From: Echinometra lucunter
Lineage: Eukaryota; Echinodermata; Echinoidea; Camarodonta; Echinometridae
Length of the DNA stretch: 64,000 nucleotides
Assembly: GCA_029962745.1 (NCBI GenBank)
Contig: CM057157.1
Coordinates: 24,706,960-24,770,959, forward strand
Direction of reading: 5' to 3'
In this document: in pieces, positions 1 to 14,100 of the stretch
Layout: each line of letters opens with the position of its first letter
Position numbering within the stretch: position 1 is the first letter of the stretch
Translations under genes and position numbers: made by a program
The notes under the pieces: model-generated
Database searches by the model: none
The model's input: the letters and a program-made list of their open reading frames with translations, nothing else
Told to the model about the DNA's origin: nothing

Positions 1-1300
1 TACATGTGTACCTTTAAGATATGTATCCACATCCTGTGGCAAGTATGTTGTTGAAGACTATCAGCAATCATTCATGGTATATATACAGAGTATAAAGGCA
101 TTGCTATGGCTTGCCGACCCCAAACAGGTGAACTGGTAGTATACTAGTAGGTATGATAACGCACACATAGGTGGGGCTTTGCAGCAATACTGTGTAACAG
201 ATCTGACAATATAGCTTCACTGCCATGAGGGGGAGTTCATGACCTCTGATAGTAAACCAGAAATTAAGAGCCAATAATTAATAATGAAGACATAGCTGCG
301 CAGCATATCCACCTCAAAGGGTGGACAAAGGTGCTTACAATGCAAAGAATAATTACAAGAAAAACTAACAGTACATACATGTACATGTATAATAAACATT
401 TAAGAGGGATTATTTATCACAAAATATGTTTTTTTTTTTAGTTTCCATTTAAAGTCATTAACAGTCCCACAATCCTGTACTTGTGAGGCTGTTCCACAAC
501 AGGGGAGCTGCTGACATGAATTCTTGATCTCCCTACGAATACTTCATTTTGGGAATAATCAGGGAAAATATATTAAAACATATCTGCATATCATTTATGT
601 AAATATGATTGTATTTCCACCTGACACCATGAAAAAATAGTGACAAAATGTAGGAGCCTATCCCAAATACTTTTTTTTTCCAAATTTAGGCAGCTCTAAG
701 CTAATTCATGGCAATTTTTAAATGTTTGTGATCCCATTCCTTCCTCTGTTCTCTTCTTATTATGCACAAGTAAAACGTTTATTTCAGCTTTCACTAAACA
801 TCAATAGTGTTCCATTTCTGCCAACTTATTGATGGCCTATATGAAAGATGATCACACACATTATTAGACTTAATGGACATGGGCATTCATTACTTTACCA
901 TCACTATACCAGTCCATCATCATCCCAAAGTATATCTATCATCCCTAAAGCCCTGTTCAGATATAGCACAGATATTGCCTCAAAATATGATAACATAAGC
1001 TTTTGATCTTCTGGACCTTCTGGCAAGTCTGAAGGTTCATAAGACTACAGATGAATTACATCACAGTTTCACTAGATCATACTTTTTCGCTATATATGAA
1101 GTATCTTTAACTGGTCTGTGCACAGACCAGAGTTGAGTACACAGTGATACTCTATATTTCACCAAAGGGTAATCATAAGTATTGTGAAGTTCTGATCATG
1201 AATTGATATGAAATAGGTCATTCCACTTCATAGTTTGTCTGATCCAAGCATTAGTAGGGCTTTTTTTAGACATGTTAAATGTGATCGGTAATGTACGGCA
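1..1300. other. Downstream flank of GAK, no recognised gene
   Basis: AT-rich sequence without a supported ORF. It may hold part of the GAK 3' UTR; a reverse-strand AATAAA (TTTATT on +) lies at 778-783. Nothing else recognised. Confidence 0.4.
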
Positions 1301-1815
1301 TGAAAACTTTGGACATGTCCCTTGAAAGATCATTTCCATATGACACAGTAATTGCAAACATTTTTTTCTTACGAGTAAATGAATTGTAAGGTGAGATTAA
1401 AAAGCAACCTGGTACAACACAAGCCCAATGCCTACTGGTACTCATTTATCCATGTGTTATAAAATCGAGCACAGACATGTCCCATAAAAGATTATCCCCT
1501 TATGACAAAGTAATTTGTGAATTTTTCTTTTTTTTTATTACAAGGAAATAAATTGCAAGTGGAATTCCAAAAGTAATCTGATGAAACAGAGGTCCCGTGC
1601 CTACCAGTACTCACTTATCTGTGTGTTATAAAATAGAGCACAGACGTGTCCCGTGAAAGATTATTCCCATATGGCACACTAATTTGCGAATGTTTCTTTT
1701 TTTTCTTACAACTAAATAAATTGCAAGTGGATTACAAAGTAACCTGGTGCAACAGAGGTCCAGTGCCTACCAGTACTCACTTATCTTTGTGTTATAAAAT
1801 AGAGTACAGTATGCT
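1300..1815. repeat. Tandem repeat, three copies of about 165 bp
   Basis: Successive units start near 1312, 1474 and 1643 (GACATGTCCC / GACRTGTCCC). Each holds a T-rich run, ATTGCAAG or similar, ACAACAC/ACAGAGG, CAGTACTCA and TGTTATAAAAT. The array lies just past the GAK stop on its 3' side, so it may be in the 3' UTR. A reverse-strand AATAAA is inside, near 1535-1540. Confidence 0.75.
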
Positions 1816-1960
1816 TACTCTGCCCTGGCAGTTTTCTGTAATGGTTTTTTTGTGGTGCATGTGAATGAGGCTTTAATCCTTGACATCTCGACAATCACGA
1901 ATGACAATCAGCTTATAAAAGCCATCATATAAAAGCAATCAACATGACTCTTAATCTCCT

Positions 1961-2110
1961 TCAGTACAACCCCTGTGAGCCAGACTCTTCAAAGGCTGAC
2001 CAGGCATCATTGAGCTCCATGAAGATCAGCTTGGCAAGTTCCTCGTTGGGTGTTCCTACTTGCTTGTCAGGATGGGCGGAGAGCACCGCCTTCCTGTACC
2101 ACTTCTTCAC
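1961..2110 (-). CDS. GAK: GAK coding exon 22 (residues 1336-1384, HPD and stop)
   Basis: [49 protein letters not shown] then TGA. The Hsc70-activating HPD is residues 1348-1350, and the FMELNDAW-F...LY end is family-typical. Confidence 0.97.
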   Translation of the reverse strand: MKKWYRKAVLSAHPDKQVGTPNEELAKLIFMELNDAWSAFEESGSQGLY

Positions 2111-5100
2111 CTAAAACAATAACAGGATATGTTCATCATTTAGTAGATATCTTATCTTATCTTGCTTATTTATTTCAATAATGATTATTCACTTTGGACA
2201 CTATTTACTTTACAACATTTAGCAGGTGGATATACTCAAATTTGTAATAATATAACAAAAACAAAAAAGGGAAAAATGCTCAATAAGACCACATATATGT
2301 ACTTAACAAGGGACATTTTGAATTTATAAATGTGGACTAGTTTAAATCTATTGTTACAGTAGCTTATTCTGAATGCATTATTGAGCACCAAGTGTTAAAC
2401 TGTAACAATCATCAAAAGAAAAAAAAAAAAAGAAAAAAAAAAATCATCAAAAGACAGATATATGTGTTAGGAATTCAGTGGCAATATACTATATTCAAAA
2501 TATGAGTTTAGAATATCACTCCTATACATACTTTCAATTAACATAAAGACAACTAGATGAGTAGACTAGTTGGTGTACTGGTATGTGCATTAATTTGGGT
2601 GTTTATGGAATTGAAAAGCCATAAAATTCCACATGTAGTGGTCTTATTCAATCCTTTAATTTGTTCAAACTCCTTTAACTGTTAAGCCCTAGAAAGGCAG
2701 GTAAGCTTCTTTTTTGGGGGGAGGGGTGGTATTCCACATACTGGCTGTACAAAAATAAGGTTTTTTTCAGGTGACTGGTATTATCCACTATATGCCAACA
2801 AACTTGTGTAATTCTGTACCAAAATGATATGTAAGTGGGAAATCAATTTAATGAAACAATTTTTTGCCAAGTTATAAATGTATGGATTTTCAATGAAATT
2901 GAAAGGTTGACATCTGATTCTATATATTCCCACCCAGTTGAGGTTCAACTAAAGTCACAACATTTCAAAGAATACTGGCCATTTTCACCATTCAATGCTT
3001 GGAAGGTTTACCTGATTGTGTTCCACAAGTTGATGCATGCCAACAGGTTTCCATCTCTCCTCGCCATCCCATAATACTTGATGCAAGGAACAGATCAAAG
3101 CCCGGATGTTATTCTCCTTGCCTTTAGTCCAGTCTCTCACCTGATGGTTATATTAATACAGTATTACAGAACATCCAATTTCTATAACATGCAATACACT
3201 TCACAGAGCAAATTGAGTAGTGGCAACTATCAATGAATATTGGTGACCCTCCACCACAAAATGACTAATAAATTTCAGTGGGAGTTTTAGAGCAAACTGC
3301 TAAAATTCAGAGCTTGGGGTTGAAAAGTAGATTTTATTTATTTTTTTTAAATAAATATTTTCCTATATTTCATTTATTGATCCACCATCTGACCAAATTA
3401 GGGAGCCATCTGTAATGTATAGATGTGTTTTTATTTTCTTTGATTTAAAATTACCATTTTGGGGGAATTTTTAAATAAAGGTATGCCTGCATGCAGGGTA
3501 AAACCTTCACATTAACATGTGTACATAACCCAGAAGTTATTCATTCTGTAGCTTTGAAAATCTAAACAAGCAGAGAAGTATATCTCTTTTGAAACTTTTC
3601 CAAATTTGAGCTTAATATATTTCATAGCCCATAGCAGGGAACCCCCATTCAACCTTTTAGTGAGACAGACAATGGAACACCAGTATGGCATTCCTGAATG
3701 GTCACTAATCTTTACATCCTATTTGCTCTATTACCGTATTCTGTGATTAACCTGTCTGACAAGCTCTCATTCCATTGTAATTTCATAGGGTTTGCATGGT
3801 CTTGACAAGGCAAGTTATATATCATTCAAAAGCTTGCTCAGAGTCCAATCTTTCAAACTATGTTAACACATAAAAATATCAAATTTCCGACTTATTGGTT
3901 GTTTTGTGTGGAAGGTCACATCTAAGAGCTTTCTCATTCCTTATATTTCCAAGTGGATGGATATGATATTTGCAATGTCCCATTAAAAAGGGTTGGTCAG
4001 TAAAGGCCTAATATAAAAAAATATACACTCTAACTAAAGACAGAATTTATCTGTGAATCAGTTTTAATGGCACATGTGTTTTAAGTACCTTAAATGCATA
4101 CCATACATGAATCTGTGTACAGTCCTTTTAATTAAGTGTTATCAGCAGTACAATTCAATCAATAAGTCAAAACTTTGATGAATCCGGAAGCTCATAACTC
4201 CTGTTTACTACAGTATCAACCATTGGTATGCTACAATATCAACCACTGGTATACAATGTACCCTCTATAAATAGTATTTCAGTTGGAATGGGGATCCAAA
4301 TGAGTTTTAGATAAGCTTTGAGGTTCAGCTATGTAAAGTCTTGCATCCACAGGTTGAAATTCAATTAATGAAAGAATCAACTGTCGGGGGGGGGGGGGGA
4401 TTACCTGAGAAAATGTCAGATAACCCATACAAAGAATTGTCATAATATTACCATGAAGACATTAAGAACTGTGGTTAAGTTTAAGGTTTGGATTAGGTAA
4501 AGTGTTGTAAACACAGTTAAAAGTTTAGAATTCCATTTAATGAAAGAAATCGACTGCAGGACAAATGTTATTAAAGCAATTGTCAGGAATTGCAGTAATA
4601 TTACCTTGAGGACGTTGGGATCTGTGGTTGCTTCCAATTCTTTTCTCTTCATCTCGTTGATGGTCTTAGGCTCGTTCTTCTTGACAGAGGCCTGGAACTT
4701 TTGCTGATCTGAGAGAAGGTTGCTGAAATCTGCTTCTTTGGCTGCTTTACTTGTCATGAATCCTAAGAATACAGTAATGTAAGACATTTTCAATAATCAA
4801 TCATGAATAGTAAGGTTCTTTCATCTATACTATTGGTAACCTGCCAATAGTTTAAAAAAATGGTTCATACATGCCAAGATCCTCGCAATGAGACAATGGT
4901 AAACCTATTCCTTTTTAACAAAAGGTGAGAAAAAGCCAGAAAATTTTACATACTTTTTTGATTTGCTGTTAGGAAAGCAAGATTTCTACGCAAACATTTA
5001 AATGTGTATTGAAGACTTAAAAGTGCTCTTTAAGAAATTTCTAAAGCTCTTCTTGCCTTTAAAAACAAAATCAAACTCGGCTGCTAACTCTTTTTTTTTT

Positions 5101-8100
5101 TTTTTTTGCATGACCATGGGAAGATGATGGTTATTAACAATAATAATAAAAGGATCACTCTCATTTTGTGAAAAACATCCTTTGCTTTAAAGCAAATGAT
5201 TCAGTAAAATGTGATTTAACCAAAGGTTTGTATTTTCTTTAGTTAATTCTATTTATATCTTTTACCTTTTCTCAGTATAACCATACATCTTTGAACACTT
5301 CAACTACAAAGATATTGATATTCAAGTGTGTAGTATCATTATCATTACTATCATTTAGACTATACCTCCACTTCTCTTGCCTCTCTCTTCTCTACCTCCA
5401 ATGACACTGGATGAAAAGCCACCAGCATAGTAGTTAGGCTTGGCAGCTTGAGGAGGTGGTGTTGCCGTCTTCTGTGGTGATGCCTGGGCTTGGGTAGGTC
5501 TATGTGAAGGGGATTGGGTCTGTGAGGACATCATCGGCTGCTGCCTACCCATGCCGAACCCTGGGCTCTGCCTCTGCTTCTGAGGGCTGGGCTGTCCTCC
5601 TCCCATTGGCTGACCACCTCCCATTGGCTTTCCTGCAGTGCTGGAGGGAGAAGAAAAGTTCCCAAAGCTGGCAAAAGGGTCCACCTTGGCTTGGTGGGAG
5701 GACTGTGCTGACTGCTGGGGAGTTCTGTTAGGTGCAGGCTGCATGGGAGTGGACTTGGGACCTTGGTTCCATCCTGACATCAGGTCTGGCCCGCTATTGC
5801 TCTGTAGGGAGAGAGAGAGAGAGAAAGAGTGTATTTGTTCTTGAATGAGACAGAGAAGGAATGTGACTTTCCAATATACATGCATATCTACTTGTTCAGT
5901 ACATTCATGTTACACCTGCAAACTGTACATTGCCAAGTTAGAGTTAATGAAATAACTTGTTACATGAGAATTCAACAAAAGTAGCCCTAATAATAGCTTT
6001 TACATGTAAGCATAAAATCTTCAATACTGCTGTTTCAGTGATCACACTGTTGTTTCAGTGATCACACAGTTACATGTACAGACGTATTAAAAAGTCTTAA
6101 AGATGTATTTAAGAGGACTAACTTGTTTCAGATTGGGGCCACCATTTTGACTGAAGTTGCCCAAGTCACCAAGGAGGTTATCGCTGCTATGCGTCTGCCT
6201 TGTCATGCCTCCCTGTGGAGCATTCAGGTTACTCGTTGAAGCTGGTGTGGGTGAAGGAGTTGATCTCGGCTGTGCCCCGAATGGATCAAACAGGGGCTTG
6301 CTAGCACTGGCAGGAGACGGCTGAGTGCCAGCCCCTGACATATTTGAAGATGGCTGGCCAAAAGATGCAAATGGATCAAACAAATCGTCCTTTGTCTCTG
6401 TACTGCTGGGTTGGCTTGGCTGCTTGGGTGTGGCCTTTGGTGTCCCTTGTTGACTTGTCGGCTGTGACGCAAATGGATCAAAAGAGTTATTGTCGAATTG
6501 TGGCTCTTGGGGCTGGGTTTGCTTTTGCATGGAGGGTTGAGATGGCTTCGCTTGCATGAATGGATCAAAGGTATCCCGGGACTGGCTATTCCCTGCAGGA
6601 GATGCTCCAATGTTCAGTTCAGCAGTCGTGTCAACTAGTAAATCCAAATTGCTGGGGTCTTTGGGAGGCGGGGCCATGAGATCAGGCTCCGGTGTTGGCT
6701 GAGATGGTGGTGGGCCCTGGCCACCTATATTCAGCAGATCGGTGGTCTGTCCCGATTGTGTTGCCGTGGAAGAGAAATCTGCAAAGAAATCTTCCTGGTG
6801 GGTACTGCTCTGAGATGTTTCTTTGAAGTCTGACTGAAAGAAATTAACATTGCTACTACTGCCCTGTCCCTGACTCTGGTTAATGGTACTGTTCGTTTTT
6901 GTCTCACTCATCCGTTGAGCTTGGAAACTGTTGAAGTCATCATCACTTTCATCGTCATCATCAATCAGGCTCTCGTTTTCTTGGGTTGGGAGTTTCACAT
7001 GGCCTTCTGTCTTAGGAGCACCCTCCTCTTGCCAATCCAGTGTTTGGAAGAATGGCTTCTTGTCCCTTTGGCCTCCAGCTGGGGTCTCTTGGGGTGCCTC
7101 TTGCTTTGGAAGAGATGTTGTCCGGGGAGGAGGGGAAGGATCTCTCTCTGAAGCTTGCTTTTCTGATCGCTCTTTCTCCAATCTCCGTTGTGCCTTCTCG
7201 TCCATCTGACCTACATGCAGAAAAGGAGAACAGTAGCAGGACTAACAATCAGATTCATTCTGTCTATGTTATAACACAAAACATGCAAATACAATGTGAG
7301 AAAGCTACACTGAGACAGAGGGAGGAAGAGAAAGGATTGGGTAAAAACAAACGAGGGGGGGGGTGAAACAGGGCCATGTCATAAGCAAAATACCATCATG
7401 AATTCACAAGAGATTAGATAAAAGATGGAAAAATGCAGAGGTGAGAAAAGGGGAAAAGGCTTAAGAAAGAACAAAGGTGAACATTGTGAAAGTGACAGAG
7501 AGAGAAACAAAGAAGAATTACAACTTCTTTCAGAAACAAATTACCAAACTCAATGTATTATTTAAAATCATAACAATATTTCTACACAAATGAAATGCTA
7601 AAATAAACCTTCCATCAACATTTACTTGTGACAACAAGAAGTAATCATCGCCTCACTCAATATTTGAGCAATGTAAGTCAATGTTTGCCTCGTATCTGTC
7701 CATTATGTTTCACTAGTTACATCATGGTCTTCAGAAGGCATGGATCATTACTCTAGGGATACGTGGAAATCTCAGAACAACACTGATCTTATTGTTCTAG
7801 ACAACCCAATCCCTTAGACAATCAAAATTTCCAAACAAATGGAAATGTAATTCTAATTGTACATATGCATGAAGGAATGAGAATACCATCACACTTCTTG
7901 CATTTCAAAGGAATATCTTATTTATAAAATCAATCCAAATTGTTATGAACAGCACAATGAAAAGAAATTTTCAATTTCATACTAAGTTTTCTACGCTATT
8001 CTTTCAATATGTCCATAATTTATGCTTCATTTGTAATTGTATTTCGTTACAATCCTTTTGCAAACCAGCCAACCCACAGAATAGAGTCTTTATCGCTTTT

Positions 8101-11100
8101 AAACCAAAAGAAAACTGCTAGAAGTGTTTGTAATGCATTGTCGCCAATTTCAGTAAAGTTTCCTCTGTCTTTGTCAGGAGTATACAAACCATGTGTAAGT
8201 AAATGAATCCCTCCCCAAGTCATCTATATAGTGACTAGCCTTGAGAAAGATACTTCATATCTGTTGCTTGAATTAGGCTCAAAATGTAAAAGTAAATGAT
8301 GACAAAGTCTTGTAAGAAGGACTCCATGGTATTGCAACTTCAAGTATTCTATTACCAGCTGTATTGTTGCGGTCAAAGGCTATATGAACAGGGCAGGGAG
8401 GAGTCCTGCAAGCTTACCAAACTGAGCCTTGACACTGTCCCACTCCTCCTGGCCAGAGAAGCAGTACTTGGGTGTGAGTCGCTTGGTCTCAAACGTTGTC
8501 CAGGGGAGAGGTTTCTGGGACGGTCTATCTTTCTCTGACACCACCACTTCCAGGGTGGCTTGGAAGTGCTCAGCAAACTTCTCTTGCTCAAAGAAGTCCA
8601 GCTCATACCTACACAACAAGGAAGACGAACAAGCGGTCAGAGCTAAATAAAGGCTCTTTTAGACATCCAGCAGCAACCCTTGCAGAAAACCCCTGCGATT
8701 TATTTTTACCACTCCAATATTGATAATGAGATGCACATTAATGCGTCAATAATAGTTCGTGCTCAAATAAACGAGATTTTTGCCAAAAGTTTGTGCAGAC
8801 AAACTTGTGCCATCATATTTTATAAGAATGTGATTTGTCCACATCTTTTTGCTTCCTGAAGGCAAGAAAGATGCTTTTTGCCCCTCCCCCAATAAACCAT
8901 TAAACATGCGCAAGAAAAATGCAGGGCTTACTCAAGGGGTTTGCAGCTTTAGATGTGAACAAGCCTTCAGAAGTGATCATGACCATGGAAGTACAGGGGA
9001 ACCCATTTTAGGGCAAAAAGCAACAACTATATAGACCACGTAAAAACCTGCGTTGAAAGACCACTGGTCTACAGAGACATTTTCACATTTGTGGACAGTA
9101 TTTCTTCTTGAAAGTTGAACTAAAGGAATTATGCATAAACATCAAGTGTCTTTACAGACTACTTTTCTAGTTTCCTTTGAACAGAGTTTGCACAGATTTC
9201 AGACTGTTTAATGTGCATTTACGTACAGAGCTGGGTGGATCATGGATATTGATGAACTTACCTGGTAAATGAGATCTCTTTGGTTCCTGGTTCAATAAAT
9301 CCAGTGTGGAACTGGAACTGGAACATCTTCAGACCAGTCACCTAAAATATGACAAGAGTCAGTAACGTATGACAAAATACATGTACATGTACCGGTACAT
9401 CATGATACATGTAGTTTATTACACAGCAAAAATTGATAAGATTTCCATCAAAATTCTAACTGTTGACAATCTCTCTCTCACATACACTTTTTACATGCAT
9501 GTAATGCCCTGTCTACATGTATGTCTACTTCTGCAACCCTCGACCAAGGTAAATACAAGTATTTGTTCCTTTACCAAGTCGTTATGTAAATCACAAACCC
9601 CATGTAATGCCATGATCAGTATTCTATTATTGTCTCCTTTGTTTTGGTTAATGATGGTTCTAATTTCCAAATATGGTACTTCTAACTATGCGATATATGT
9701 TCCGAGTCCTGTTTCTGCCCCCCCCTTTTTTTTTTTTAAATTTACCCAATCTGTTGTATATGTTGTAAATTGTTTTCTGTTTGCTCACAATTACTCTGAT
9801 TATTTGTAAATATGATAATTAGTTGTTGATCCTTCAATAAACACACAATTATAAAAAAAAAAAAGATTTCCATCAAAATACCTCTTTTAAAGATCATTCA
9901 GTTTGTACACACAGAGATCACATTATGAGAAGAGAAAGCACAAAACATACTAAGGACATTAACAATGACACAAATGAAGGAATGTTAGAGCTGTAGAGTA
10001 TATACTTTATGGGTCCCTTTTAATGAGGAGACAGGTAAAAAGAAGTATCAGGAGGTTTACAAATAACCAGAGAAAGAATTACGAGTAGAGGGAAAGCCTC
10101 GGTTGCAAAATGTCTGGGACAGGACACTTTACAAGCAAGTAACTGAAGAATATGTAACTGAAGAATACTTGTACGATTATAGTGAGATTGGCAGAAACAT
10201 ACAGTACATCTCTTATTTGGTTTTTGCATAATCTTGATTGAAAACTAACCTTTCCTTGTACTTTTCCACCAAAGGTTGACCGGGCATGGTAAACTACAAT
10301 CATCACATCACCACACACAGGGATATTTAGATCGATGAAAGCACTGGCATCCTCGACCTCAAAACCCCTGCAACGGGAAGAAAGTTAGAAAAATTTTCCA
10401 CATCAAGTCATGTACATTTTGTGGTAGGATTGCATTATTCAATGGCAATAGCATGTGTTGCATTATTTTAATACTGGTAATATCCTTTTAGACAGTTCAA
10501 CCATTAATACCCATCTATGTAGTTAAGACTTAGCTACCTTTCAAGAAGAATATGGACACACTTTTTAGTACTTCACATAAAACTATTCCCAATTAACTTG
10601 AAAAGCCTTTTTCATATATCACAGTAAAATAATCATGGAGGTTTTTACAGATATGTGATACCCGTTTGGATTGCCAAAAAACGCTTTTATTTTCATCTGA
10701 TTAAATTTTCGCGCTGAGCAACCCAAGGACATATTCGCGGGTTCTTAAATTCCCGCTGCACAATTACCCACTTGCAAAAGTGCGAGATTTGATTTGATAT
10801 TTCAATGCATCTGAAATCACACTTATATTTTCACAAGTTCTAGAATTCGCAAAATTGGTGCAAAATCCACGAAAATTGATGTACCACAAATATTTCTGCA
10901 TTTACAGTATACAATCAGGACAACTAATCTAAACACATACAATTACAATTTTTCCTTATCTATTTTGTTCACTGACTATTAAAGAGGCAGTATCTTGTGT
11001 CCTTTGGAAAAAGTGCTACATAAATCCAATTATCATCATAACTATCATCTATTCAAAATTTCTTGAGAAATGTAAATCAATGCTACTTGAATCTGGTTAC

Positions 11101-14100
11101 TGTACCTCATCCTCTCATACTCCTGTGATGTGGACAGAATCCTCTCCTCATCATGGAACACTTCACAAAATGGACGGCAACCACTCCTGCAAAAAATAAA
11201 TAAATAAATAAACACCGTGTGAATTCCCATCATGCTCAGTCTAGGATACACTTCAACAAGGTAAGTCATTTTTTTGCGAATAATAATAATATTAATATGA
11301 AAACCATGCCAAGACACAAGGACCCTTGTATATATTTACAATGGTATACACGTGGTCTCTCATATGGCACTGACAGTCTCGAGTTCTCAGTTCGTCAAAC
11401 TGAGAATATTCAGGTTGCATGCTCTCCATAAAAGAATATCAATGATAAGATGTATACCCAATGTACATATTATCAGTCACCTTATAAATGTTGTGCATGG
11501 AAAATTACAATTCTTTGTAACTGACACAAGGCATACAGACAAATCTATGAGTGTCAGGTTGCCACTGACTCACTGATTACTACAGTGGAGATAACTTGGG
11601 CTTAAATCTACGTACAACATACATAAAATTCTAATTATATCAATTGAGTTAAATATTTAGAAAGTGTTCTCACCTCATCTTATTGTAGAGGGGTACAGGA
11701 GTGAGCTTAAGGCTTCTAATGAGTAATACTCTCTGATGAGGCATGATAGGGGCTGTAGGGGATAGCATGCCACTGATATACTCCATGTATCTAGGTGAAC
11801 ATCATAAATCAGTGGTTAGTTCTCATAAATTGGTAACACATTCGTAAGGTTAGGCAATACACATGGGCAATCCCAGTGGACCGACGGCTCACAAGACCGA
11901 CAACCCATAAGACTGAGAGTTTGATTTGCTGAATCCTAAGAAACGTTTTCAGCTGGGCCAATGGGACTGATCATGGGCTATCGATGTAGCAGATGCATAT
12001 TCTACATAAGCATTTTGTCAGCATCCTTGATTTGATATCAAGTACAAGGTATGGTTATACACATTCAATACACATATATGAAAACTTTTGAATGGATAGC
12101 TTTCACACAAATATTCAAGGTGACAGGAATGTCACTTAAAAGTGAACTTTCACTACACAACAGGAAGACCACAAATACGTGGAAGTAATCAGCTGTGACA
12201 GTACCCGCCGTTCTGATTTCTAACCAATTATGCTTTTTTTGTGGATGGAGCCGTAGTGGGGTATTCAGGGAATGTTTACATTTTCTTCTCGGGCAAGGTC
12301 GCTGATCACCGATTGGCTGGCTACTAAGCCGCTTCCTACATCCAGAACGAACATTATTTTGGCTTAGAATGCTTGTTTTCAACAGGACAGGGAGACATTT
12401 GGATTTGCGCACGCACAGTACCCAATTTTGCACACATGCTCGACTAGCTCAGTCATGTTGTGGTTGTGAAAGTTAACTCATATAACACATTCAGTCCTTA
12501 CACTGTACAAAAGATTTCAGTACCAGCCATTATCAGTACATGTAAATGAATTCATTCAAATTTTTTGGCATAAGGATTTACTATTAACCAGGAACCTTTG
12601 TGATCATATTACTTATAGCATTTTTGTGGGCGAATAATTGCAGAATTGTCCCACAGAATGACAGTACAAAAAGGGAGTCTGGTAATCCATAAATATCTCT
12701 CGAGGCAAAAAAAAAAGCTATCATTAATGACTCAACAAGGTATTCGTGGACATTTTTTCCTCTGTCATAGAGAAATAAACTTTGAAGGAATTTTTTTTCT
12801 TCACCAACCTTTTCTGGGATGGTGTGATGCCAGGAGGCCCTCGCTTGACAGTGAACATGTACAGGCTGACATCCACGGTGCTGAAGAGACGGCAGAAAGT
12901 CAGGAAGGAAGAGACTATTGTAGCTGAAGATGCCTTACCATCCTGATTAGAGAAAGGACAGATCAATTCAATCAAGTTTATTTTCATGTTCTTTTCCAAA
13001 TATAGGAGTTTTGCTTTGTAACCAAAATAATTAACATATACATGTGTGAGACTACAGAAGGGACTCTCATTCATAGATTTCCTTTTAAATGTGACTATAA
13101 AAAATAAAATGCAAGTTGATTTTCAAACAGGACAAAGCATTCAGAACTCGCATTCATGTTTTACATTTGCATTTAAACTTCAACCCAAGCTGGCCCTTCT
13201 TTATAAAGAGTTATGATTATCCAAATCGATCACTGCTCGAGTGAATATGCAGTACGGCACTGTTTTGAGTTATTACAATTTGTATCAATTTTAACTCTTC
13301 ATATAACAGAGCTTTAAAATATTTGCTACATGAAATTTCTGATGCAAAATAAACCTTCAAATTTTTTTTGCTTCTACATGTAGCTATTCCCACATTATGA
13401 AAGTCTGTTATAAGTTTGCTTCAAAGTAAGCCATTGCAATGATAAAGTGCATAATAAAGACCAGGATGTACTTAATTAGTCTACCAAGTCAAGGACAATC
13501 TGAAAATCCCTTCACAGAAATTTCTATGGAGTCCTAATTCTCCTTTTGTTCCCTTGAACAATACATGAACCTCATGAGAAGGAATCTGTCAGAGTGCTGA
13601 CTCATGAGGTAATCTAATCTACTGTATTTTTCTCAAAAGTAGCAATCCTTGTGCCTGGACTTTCTACTATTTATTCAATTTTTTCGATGGGTTAGGGAAA
13701 ATCCAAATTAGTTCAGTAATGTGCCATGTTAAAGCTGGTTAGCTCTTTTAGAACCTAAATTAAATTAAAACATTGTGTCTGGTGACTCTGTAGTGCTGGG
13801 TCAGGGAAAAAAATACACGAGGGCTTGGGCGAATTCACCCCCAAAACGCCAAACAGAGCCCTGGAAAACTGAAAAAGAGCCCCTGAAATTCTCATAGGGT
13901 CCAATGTAAACTGTAATACAATGTAGAAAATTTTGGGCGGGTAGGCTCAAAAAGTAGCCCCGGAAAAAAAATAATTAATTTTTTCCTTGTGCTGGGTCAT
14001 GACTGCTCTGGGCTTTCTTTTGACAAAGGTAATGGGTTAGGGTTGCTAAGGGTTTTATATAAAGTTTAGGGATAGGCATAGTATTTGGTCCTAGGGTTGA

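Noticed and set aside
9369..9809. 146-residue plus-strand frame
   Set aside because: It straddles the 5' border of the retro-insertion, has no recognised domain and ends in the 3' tail region; treated as chance.
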